Source: Spisula solida
Lineage: Eukaryota > Mollusca > Bivalvia > Venerida > Mactridae
Reading direction: 5' to 3'
Assembly (NCBI GenBank): GCA_947247005.1
Contig: OX365952.1
Location: 50,510,722-50,574,721, forward strand
DNA: 64,000 nt
How positions within the stretch are numbered: the first letter of the stretch is position 1; every line of letters begins with the position of its first letter. Both the position numbers and the translations under genes were made by a program. A model generated the notes under the pieces. It did not search any database, had not been told where the DNA came from, and saw only the letters and a list, made by a program, of their open reading frames with translations. Shown here piece after piece: positions 38,701 through 50,700 of this stretch.

Positions 38701-41700
38701 TGTTCCTGGACTTGGTTACGATCTAATATATTTTACTAATTAGTGGGAGTATATGTTACTAATGAGAAGTACCTGGTAGTATGTAGTATAATAGATGGTA
38801 TAATTACATGTGTATCAATAACATACGCCATGCTGAGAAAACAATACATGCAGCTACATTTGTATAGGAAGACAGAGCTACAGATAAGGTATTGGTCCAT
38901 TGGGTATTTTACCCCCTACTTTCAATTTTGATTGGGTTTTGACAAATTTTAATTGGGTATTTAATAAAACTCATAGGGTAAATGATCTTTTATGTACTAT
39001 TTTTCACTAAAATATCATTTTTTATTTGAGTATTTCAGATTGTCTTTACTTTTTCTTACTCCCTTCTCTCAAAATCTATTGGGTTTTTATGAAAATTAAT
39101 TGGGTAATTACCCCAATACGCAGCTTATCTGTAGCTCTGGGAAGACATATAACTTAATTACCGCTATTAGACCAGACAGAATATATTGTTCTATATCTTT
39201 ATACTAATAATTTATGAAAATGAAATGATGTTATAATAATAATAATATAAATAAATACTTTAATCATAGAGGCAACATAGTTAGGGCCTGTTACTTTATC
39301 GAATATTTTTAACACATGCCGGGTGCAACATTGACAAAATAGTGGGGGTCAATTAATTAGGGGGCTGCAATACTCAAGGTCATTTGTCCATGGTCATCAA
39401 GGGCATAGCCTGAGGCTTGAATTGATGTTACGCACACACGTCTTGAAGTTGGTGGTTATGGTTGGGGGTCCTGAGATTTTGGAAATTCTGGACTTTTAAA
39501 TCCATTTTGGCCATAATTATATTTTATTTTTCAAATTAATGTTACGCACATGCGTACGTCAGTATCCCTGGCTCACAGTAACGCCCCTGGTCATTTCCAG
39601 TTATTGCCTTTACCTACCAGAGGACACGAAACAAACATAAAATTATATGATTATCTATATACTAAGACTTTTAGTACAAGCGGCCTTTCATACATTAAAC
39701 AAACCAATCCTGTGAGTAATTCCTGACTGGATATTAGTGGTTACATTGTGTCTAATAAACCAGTCAATTGTTCAGTTAATGAGATACATTTTGGCAATTC
39801 CTTGTTAAACACCAAGTTGGCATACCATCAAACTACATGTTGTTTTTACTTCCAGAATTTCGTAACTGATCCTTCAGAGGCTCACCAGGGAACACTTGTT
39901 GATTGTTGTTGTCCTACATGTCTCGAAGGGATGTAGCCAGGCTTGAATTGACAGGGGTTTTCCTGGCTCTTTTGGAAATAGGACCCAGTCGTGAATTGGG
40001 AATTATTGAACAAAAATTGTATTGGTCAATGACATACCCTTGTTAAGTTGAAAGCTATTAAATGAGAGGTGAATGAGCTTCAAATATATGGCCATGACAA
40101 AAAATGTAACATGAAAAGTTCATACAAAAAATGTAACATGAAAAGTTCATACAATTGGGAAAAATGGATGATCTTTTCCATTTGGAATGGTTCCTTCTGC
40201 TTTGGGAATGGGTCCTTTTCAGGACCTACAAAATATAGAGCAAAACCCCGAATTGATGTTTAAATGTAACGCACACAAAAAGATTGGTGGTTAATTATGG
40301 ATAGGGGTCCTCATCATTGTGGAACTTTGGGACTTAAATGACATTTTAGCCATAATTTATTCATATTTTTCCTTTTCAATTTATGCTGGGCTTGTACATC
40401 CGTATCACTGGCTTATGACCCTAATAGTTTGGCAGTATTACATCAACATATCATGCATTTTAGGAACATTAGCCCCGAAAAATTAAATACATTATTATTC
40501 AACTATTCATCTATGTCATTTTTTACTACTGACAGTTTATTCAAAGATTGTTGCAACATTCTCATTATGTTATCAGAGAAAGTTCTGCAGGAATGTAACA
40601 TGGATGATATAATCTTGCCATATGGCATATCTTACACTGTAAATCTTGTCCTGGTGTTTCTGAATAAAGTGCAATCATGTTTCTAAAAACAGATTTGAAA
40701 GTAGAAGTTCAGAAATCAACAAGTGTACCTCTATATATTATGCTCACCTGGGTACCGGTACTTTAAAATATTTTCTCATTATACCCTTAATTTGTGACAG
40801 TGGATACATAATAGAACAGTGATTTGTAGCCTGATCCTACTAATATACCATCAGAATTGAGGTGTCCAGTGTTATTAATATGAGTAGCAGCACTTGTCTC
40901 ACAATCAATTGAAAATAAAGTAGTCTATTTCAAACTACCAATTAAGGTGCTTGCATCTCGTGGACAAAATTAAGTCAATTTTTAGTTTATACTAATTATT
41001 TGAGGTCGATTGTGAAACAAGTTTTTCCAACTTATATTAATCACTCTCGACACCTCATTCCAGATGTTATCCATCGCCACAAGTGTATGAGAGTCAGGGT
41101 ATGGTAATTTCTGAACAGGCCTAAAAAAATCCACTCCTCCGCTCGTCCTGCACAATTTTTCCTTTTTTATTTATATAGCAGGACAAGTAAGATTTTGGGG
41201 TTTTCTTCTTTGTCTATATTTCAGGATGAGTGCTTTTAAAAATATATGTTGAGGCCTGGTGAAGATTATAAATAATGACAGAAATTGTACTTTTGAAGTA
41301 CATTTATACATATTTTAAGTCACTTGTGAAAAAGTTTTTATCGCTCTGGACACCTCATTTCTGAAGGCACTTGTATGTAAACATTGAAATTTATATATAT
41401 TCATTCCAAGGCTATACACCTACATGTATATAATAACCTTGAAATCATGGAAAGTGAATAATTTCCAAGTGAATGAAACATACAGAAAGGCACCCACCAT
41501 GGTGGGCCGTGTGAGTGAGTGAATTTACTGTCATAAACAGTGATATCACACTGCATAATCAGGTTAGCTGACTACCAGTCTTCACTTATCTCACTGCAAC
41601 ATCTATACAAAGTTCTTCTGACTACCAGTCTTCAAGCCTAGGTACCATTGAGCATTTTTTGCCTCAGCGATGAACTCCCGATTTCAATTAATGAGCTATC

Positions 41701-44700
41701 AGGACATCGGGAACAGGTTCCTCATGGTCTAGGGGAAGCTTCAGGGATGGATTGTGATATCTGAAGGAATTGTGATGAATCGGGTGGTATGAGAAGAAAT
41801 CGGGAGAACATTACTGATGTGGAATTCCTCAGTGGGACCTAGGCTTCACCAATCTCACTGCATCATCTATACAACTTCCAGTTTTCTAGGAATTATTGTT
41901 GGGGAATTAAATCTTTTATTACACACCACATGTTGATTAATTTATAGTGTAAATGATAGCAGTTATCAAAACAAGCCATCAATCATTGTATGAACATATA
42001 TTTATACAGACCTACATTCTTATCAACTTCTCTTTCTCCCACCATTACAGTTTTCATCATTTATAAAGTTGAACACTTAAAGTAGTTAGTACCTAGATCA
42101 TGTTCACCAAAGCAATATACAGCAAGTGAAATAGTTTTCTGCGGCAGATGATTTAGTTGTATCGTTTAGGATGTGTTTTATGCAGTTTGGATGATGATCG
42201 AATTTATTCCGGTGTATGTTTAAATGTATCTTTCCAAATAATTCAAATACATGTAATATCGGACAGTACCCATTAATCTAACATAACCAACTATAATATG
42301 TAACAGTAATTTTAAACTTTATCACAACAAATGTTATGATGAGATATAAATCGTATTCAGTTGAAACAAACTAATATCCTCTAATTATTTGGTTGTGTTA
42401 TGTGCTGAACGAATTAACAAATTCCAAATAACTTATAAATAAAATATTTATCATGTATCTGACAATACCATGCTTCTGTTAATTTAGCAATGTATTGTCT
42501 ACGGGATGTAATTCATTGTCCACTGTATTTATCATCAACCGGGAAGCGCTTTGCTTATGCAGCTGAAGACACCTGCTGTTTAGATACATGGTCTCAATTG
42601 CCTTGCGTTCACAGTGAACTTTCGGATAGTTCTGCTTTCTTCGGTAAACAAACTATTGCAATGCGACAAAGACTGATGTTATCCACATGGAATAATGGAA
42701 TAAGTCTGGTTTACAACATTCTAACAAAATGCTTCTTTTTATTGGATATTTTAAATCTAAAACCATCGAGAAAAGGTCAAGTGCCCCTCAATGAACTTTT
42801 CACTTTGAGCTATCCAATATACCTGTGAGCATGAGCCCGCAGGTAATAACCGTTCCCAATCATTCAAAACTGATGGGAAAACCTGAATACAGCACATTAT
42901 GCATGATTAAATGATTGAATATATTATTTTGATACGGTATGATAAATATACCACCAAAAATGTTCTGGAACTAAAGCATTCAAGAACTATTCTAGACCCT
43001 CCTGAAATTCCTTCCTTGGACCAAGGCCATGTCATTGATCACACAAGCAGCCATGTGTTATTTATTTTATTATACCGAACAAAATTACAAGCATTTTACA
43101 AAATAAAATATCAACAAATGTGAGCAGCACTTAGATATAATTCTGTTTGTACAATCTCAGTCCATATAAGCATTAATGATTTGATGGTAGAAACTGACAA
43201 GATTTACTAAAAACAGCATGTGAAATATACACAATTATATAAATAGTATAAAGATACTCTCTGGCAGGGTGTTTTCCGGACTCAATTAGTACCTATTTCT
43301 ATAAATAGCCCAGCCTCGTTTTTACTACTAGTGATCGAACAAAATATCGCATACTGTGATCAAACAAAATATCACATGGCAGCCCTATGGGCAAAATACA
43401 TTGAGAGGTCACATGAGGTATAATAAAATTATATTAATATGTAGATCTATAAATATATAATAAACATGTTCTGTGTAAGTCAGTTTTCCTCCAAAATATG
43501 CTTTTTAATACAATACAAAAAATGATAAAACTACTAAAGTAAATAATTAAACAGACAGAATTGACTTGCAAACATTTTCAGTAATAAATTAATTAAGAAC
43601 TAATTGGATTGCAATACCTTGATTATCATAACTTTTTATGTATAACGTGAATGGCTACAAAAAACAGGTACCGTCTATTCCCTCGAATGAACAAGGGAAT
43701 ACGGTATTTTGCATGCAACAGTAGAGTTCAAGAGATAGCTAAGAAAATGTATGTGATGCGCAGTTTGTCCCTGGCCATGTGTCAGTATCATACATGTATG
43801 TACACCAAGATAATTATTTGCACATGTTGAATTGATGGAAGGTATGCTTATATCAAAGACACAATCTAATCATTGAAGCCATACTGTAGCAGTATCACAA
43901 AGCAGTTCCAATAGTAAGCAGGTGATTGAAGTCATTCTGTGCCAACATTAAACATGCACATTCATTAATAAGTTAATTGGTGATATCTCCTTTTTACTTA
44001 TTTTATTATGGTCATCAAATTCATTAAGTGTTGTTTTGATGCAGATCATTAATGACCCTTATTTTCCTACTGAGCAGGTGATTTGAAGTCATTTTGTGCC
44101 TACATTAAACATGTGCATTCATAAGTAAGTTTGGCGATCCAACAAAGTCTCCTTTTCTATTGCACGGAATACTGTTAGAGTCGTCAAATCAGTATATATA
44201 ATAGAAAGTGTTGTTTTGATGCAGATGACACTTATTTTCCTACTGATTTAATATGAAAGTTTTTGTCTTCAGCGTGGCATAATTCTTTGCTGTCTGCACA
44301 CCTTTTCTGGTAGCAGGGTGTAGATGTTTACTTAAATCTGGCAAAATTTGCTGATATAATTTATAGCGAAAGAACAAATTGCAAGTTATAAAATTCATAG
44401 ATCACAAAATCAGGCCTGGTTTACCGTTTATATAGTTGGGAAATACCATGAGCTATTGGTTTGTAATTTTGTTATAAATTTCCTCTTTGCAATCATTAAC
44501 TTACATCAGTCTATTATAGATTGAACACGCCCCTTCCGTCAGTGAAAAAGTTCTGACAGGCAAAAAATTGGATAATAAATAACTGCTGTAGATTACATTT
44601 TGAATATAGAGGATAATTATCACTAATTTATCTACAGAATGTGTATAATCTAACAGGAAAAGCAGATTTTATATCAGATAGATGTCGGAATATCAGAGCT

Positions 44701-47700
44701 ACCCTGATGAACAGCTCGATCATGAACCAAGAAAACAGGGAAAGCCCCTACTCTGTACATTATCAAAGAGTACAAAGAACCAGTAATCAACTAATCATGT
44801 AAAACTTATACAACATATGTTGGTATACACCATCGCCTGTCTGGTACAATTTGCTCATGTATAATGTAAGCCATACCTATCACATTGTTGGGAGACTCAG
44901 ACCTGGTAGATGATACTCATCTATACACATACTAGTATATGCATACCTTGGCCATGATAATGAACGTACTATCAAAAAAAAAAGGCACAAACATTCAGAC
45001 ATTCATTATCACAATGTACACATAGTGACATAAGTATGAGCATACGACCAGGGACTACTGGTACATATATAACATATGTAGGACTATTATCTTATAAATA
45101 ACATTAATAATAACGCACGGTACTATATATCATTTTATGAATCTTAAAGTGACAGAGAAATATTCATACTGACAGAGTCACAGTGTTACTCACTGTATAA
45201 TACACAGTACCTGTATATAATTATGTTTTAATTTAAATGGACGTTAACTACGTAATCAGGAAGGATTATACAACAACTAGAATTATGAGTGCCGTGTATT
45301 CATCATAAAATGTGCATATAACAGAATTATGTGGATTATTCTAAGTATTAATGTTCAACAAGCATTAGCATCCAAAGAAGCAATAAAAACAAGCACTAGA
45401 TCTATTACTGTGAGTAAAGTGCTGGAATGTCTACATCATCTTTAAAACAATACATCACTCGGAAAGTTTTAACCGTGTCTATTTATATTTATATATATTA
45501 TTATCAATTACAGTGATAACGAAGCTAAATTTACGTTTTAAGTTTCATTTCGAAAGTTTTGTCAAATTGACCGGAACATTTTCTTCAATCATTTGGATTC
45601 ACCAGATGTTTTGTTCATGAATGCAGATGTTGTGTTAATTGAACAGGAGAATTAATTAATGGAATACAATTAATGTAATCGGAAGGGATATAATTATACC
45701 AGTTGAAAAATATATTGCATTTAGTTCTGTGATAAAGCTGTTCTGGCTTATAGCTTACCAGTAAATATTTAAAAGGACTTGGATATTAATTTGTGACTGA
45801 TCAAAGTATTATAAGATGTCTTCCGGCGGCAAAGGGAAATTATCAAGTCAATCATTCGCATCAAGATGTTCTGACAGGATTTACGTAAAAAAACGTGTAT
45901 CGGTATGTACCACTTTCTTTTAAAACATCTTTGATAGGGCAGGCTCCTCGGCTCTATTATAAGGGCAGGCTCCTCGGCTCCATTATAAGGGCAGGCTCCT
46001 CGGCTCCATTATAAGGGTAGGCTCCTCGGCTCCTTTATAAGCCAGACTCCAATTTTTATGCCCCTGTATCGATAGATCAGGAGGCATATAGTGATTCACC
46101 TGTCCGTCCTTTCTTTCGTACATCCGTTCGTTCAGTTAACCCAAATTGACCGTTTCTTCTAGCATTAATATGGATTTCTACAAAGCTTTCATGAATGTTG
46201 TATATGGACACTCTCCACAAGCCTGTATCACCTAACCCCATTTTAACCTTCACCTTGACCTAATTTTGGACTTAGACTTCTTGGTTAACCCAAATTTACT
46301 GTTTCTTCTCGCATTAATATGGCTTGCTACAAAGCTTTCATACCGGGTACTTGCATGGATGTTGTATAAGAACAATCTCCACTGTGGACCACACGTCTGT
46401 ATCACCTAACCTCATTTTGATCTTCACCTTGACCTAATTTTGGACTTAGACTTCTTGGTTAACCCAAATTTACTGTTTCTTCTAGCATTAATATGGCTTG
46501 CTACAAAGCTTTCATACCGGGTACTTGCATGGATGTTGTATAAGAACAATCTCCACTGTGGACCACACGTCTGTATCACCTAACCCCATTTTGACCTTCA
46601 CCTTGACCTAATTTTGGACTTAGACTTCTTGGTTAACCCAAATTTACCGTTTCTTCTAGCATTAATATGGCTTGCTACAAAACTTTCATACTTGCATGGA
46701 TGTTGTATATGAACACTCTCAATACGCCAGTATCACCTAACCTCATTCTGACCTTCACCCTGACCTAATCTTTGACTTATATTTATTAAGCGTTCAATTC
46801 TCAGGGCTCTCATTTGACAATTTTTTGGGCCGAATATCGGCCCCATTTCCCCCCTAAATGAATATACATTTTCCCCCTATTTTCTGAAAAAAATCCCCTC
46901 CAATTTTTTGAAAATCAATGAAGATTGCTGTTCAGCCATTGCTGTATCTGTTGTTATAGCTTGAAATTGGCTTTTTTTCATTTAATATGTAATACTTTTA
47001 TAATACATGTAGTATTGATATTAATTTTATAAAAGACAAAATTCCCCCTTTTCTTCAAAACGACGTGAACTTCCCCTACCTGAGGGCCCCTGGCCCCATT
47101 CCCAAAAGTGTAGCGAGAGCCCTGATTCTTGTTAACCCAAATTTCGTTTTACGTCAAGGCGTTGTCTTCAAACTTGACATACTTGTTTACCATCATAAGC
47201 CCCTTACATTATCAAAGCAATGCAAAGCAATAAACAGAATTATGGCCCCTGATCGACTTAGCTTTTTTATGGACAAAGCTTCCATGGGGGCATAAGCGTT
47301 TATTGAACGTAGTCTTGTTTGGACTGCTAATAACCAAAGCCAGGAACATGTAGGGAACCCTATTTTTAGTATTATACTAAGGGCCTCTGCATTTCACCAA
47401 AATAGCTTCTTCAGTACTATATGCAATGAGAACCAAGATGCTATGCCACTGACAGGTATGTTTGTGAAGTAAGTGCATGTACAAGTGGTATGTTAGAAAT
47501 TAGACCCCATCGTGCTTAATGTACATACACCAATATCAATCAAATTATAATAAACAAGTTATTAAAAATTGCAAGCAATACAGAAGCCCCCTACCAGTTT
47601 GAGGCCATTTTCAATGTTTCTGTTGCCATAGAAACTACAATTTTTGTCAGAATCAAACGGACGGACGGACTGACTGACAGCAAACCTACAGTCCCCTCCG

Positions 47701-50700
47701 GTCAAAAACCGGTAGGGGACTAATAAAATAGGTAAATGTTTTATACAATGTCTTTCAAAATGAAAGTTAAAATATGTAGTAAATCACTAAATGCAGTTTA
47801 TGTCATACAAATCACCTGAAGGCAACATGTCAAACAGTCATGTTAATTCATTTATAGACTGTGTTGAAATCACTAAATTGTGTATCTACAAAATTGGAGT
47901 ATAGATCATCAATACACTTGAACCATCCTGGTTTATAACAAGCATGTTAGGCAACAGCAAACCTTCATATTTATAGCAAAATACAGTTGAAACTCGTTGT
48001 GTCGACATCGGTTGTATCGACACTTCGGTTATGTCGACATACTTTCAAATCCCCGATTTGGGTTGCTCTATATTCTATCTTAGATATGATGGTTTAGTCG
48101 ACATGCCTGTGTCGACACTCCGCTTATATCGACACAAGTTTTCTGACCCAAATGATATTTTCGCACATTGTTGTCATTGTTTATGTCGACATCGTGTCGA
48201 CGCTATTAAAATTGAAACATTGTTAATTGACCGTGAAAATGCTTCTGTTTCGAACCATTGTTTGTTAAAAATTAATGTGTTCACAGTTTGCAAATGTTAT
48301 TGATTGATGTTAAAGCGTATGAAATTAAAAAATCTGCTGAACTAGCGTGGTTTTGGGCAGATGACCAAAATACTTTTTTGTATGCCTTCTCAATTTATTT
48401 CAACATGCTTGTTGTTTTTGCGACAGTTAAATGCAATTATTTTACATTGTAAACAAAGATAATAAATGCATCATCGTTGCTTTCAGATGTCTGGCATGTT
48501 TATTGATTATTTTGTTTACAATTAAAATGTTGGGTAAGCGAAACCGGTAAGGGCTAAAATCCATATTTGCGGTGCTGATCCCGCACTGTACTTGTTTCAA
48601 AACGAGGCTATGAACTCGACCTTCGCGTAAACACTTGGTCGTCAAATGTTTTGGTGATAACTGTAAGTGTGATATACTTGATCTGTCACCATAAGTTATC
48701 ATTAATTTCGATGGGTAAGGAAATTTGTCAGAATTGTTGGCTCCTGTTGTGTCGACATTCGGATATGTCGACATAATTTTGACGGTCCCAAAAATGTCGA
48801 CATAACGAGTGTTGACTGTAGTAAGAATTAGCAAAGGATTATTTAAGGGTTAATTTTTTTTTTAGTTTCTAATTCAATTTTGTACAAAAGATCCCTGAAA
48901 CAAACAGTCATTAAAATCTTTTTCACAATTTTTTAGTTAAACCACAAATTGTGACAATTGAATTAAAATGATACATGATTGTGATTTAAACAGATCAAAG
49001 AAACCATTTACCAGTACCAGTGTCAGTATGGTTTAAACCTTAGATTACATCTTAAATAGTTAGTATTATGACTAACTGATACTATCTTGGTACATTTTGT
49101 AGTTTACACCATTTAGGGGAGTATATGTCCGGGTTCCGGGTTCAATGCTATTACGTAGGAAAATTAGCGTCACCAGACACCTGGAATGTCTCAATTAACT
49201 TAATAATTATTAAGAAATATATAAATTCATTCCGCGTCCTGCATGGCCAACATTGAACAAATTTTATAGCATTATGTCCAGCACAAATAATAAAATTATC
49301 ATAAATAACGCAAAATTAGTATATTATGCCTCGAAGTTAAGAGAAAATAGACTCGCCCTATTGTAAATATTAACTTGCCGACTGCCATATGTAAGTTATT
49401 GTGTATATATACAAGTGTTTTTCTTGTATGTATTTGCATGTTGTTATTTTTTTTGATGAAAATATATCTTCCTGTTGGACATATTCGCCTGTCTACCAGC
49501 ATCTGTATATACGTATTGTCTCGAATTTTTGTCCTATTGTGTATGTACTTACATGCCATCCAATTTAATATATATTCTTGGTTCTAAATTTGTTGTATAT
49601 GTATCTACATGCCATCCATTTTAATATTTATTCTTGATCCTAAATTTGTTGTATATGTATCTACATGCCATCCATTTTAATATATAATCTTGATTCTAAT
49701 TTTGTTGTACACATAACTTCCAGTTTGATGTACCAACATACCTTCTAATTAAATATTTACTTGGCTGCAGAATAGTTCCTCACGTCAGCACAAATAAACG
49801 GACTAGAACATCGATATAAATTATGCTCATATATACATGTAGTTGCTTTTTTGATATGCTGTGTATATGCTTACACTGTATGTAATGTTAATGTATGTAT
49901 ATATTTTGTCTTGACCATCTTTTTTTTTATTATGTAAATGGTCAAAGGCATTTCAAATGCCGATTATACCAATTAAACTGTAAACTGTAAACTGTATAAA
50001 TAATCATTTATTGAAAATATAATCATTTGACTTTTTCACAACAATTTACATAATCTTTTTATCAACTTTATGTTTTTTAACTTTAATAAAGTATTCACAA
50101 TGTTTCTGCTATTTACTTTAAAACACACAGAAACAGAGTTCCAGAAAAGGCATGTGAATGCTATATTACACATTAAAAACACTTTGATTCTACCAAAAAG
50201 CTAAGATCAATCAATAAATCTGATACTCTCCTATTGTAATATCTTATATAGGTATAATTATTTATATAGTACAAGTGGTTAATACCATACAGAGTAACAG
50301 ACATGTGTTGGTATTTATGCACAGACATGACACCTATAGAGAATATACAAGGAAGTCAGGATAAGATCTTGACACTTCCTAGTAGCTACTAAGCTAGGCA
50401 AACAAAACATACAGGTATATATCATAATCAAAAGAAGCGGTAAAAAATAAGCCCCCATCTTAAAAAAATCTTTATATTCTATTCAAACCTTACAATCTAC
50501 CAACGTAACCATGATTATAATGATTTAAATCAGGAAGAGAATATATTTCTACTCCTAGTACCAGTATGAAATGTTGAAACTTTGTTTTATAAGTTTGGGT
50601 CTATCATAAATTCTTCAATAACTAAACAAGCAAATTATTAAATTTATAATAAAATTACTTGAGGTAATAGGATTGAAATAAAGCCATTTTGACAGTAAAT

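Noticed and set aside
47065..47295. 76-codon ORF in the pearl-like element
   Set aside because: It crosses a nested MITE boundary and is not conserved in the sister copy at 5010-5335.
48442..48834. 130-codon ORF as a transposase
   Set aside because: It crosses the element terminus and shows no helix-turn-helix or DDE-type pattern.
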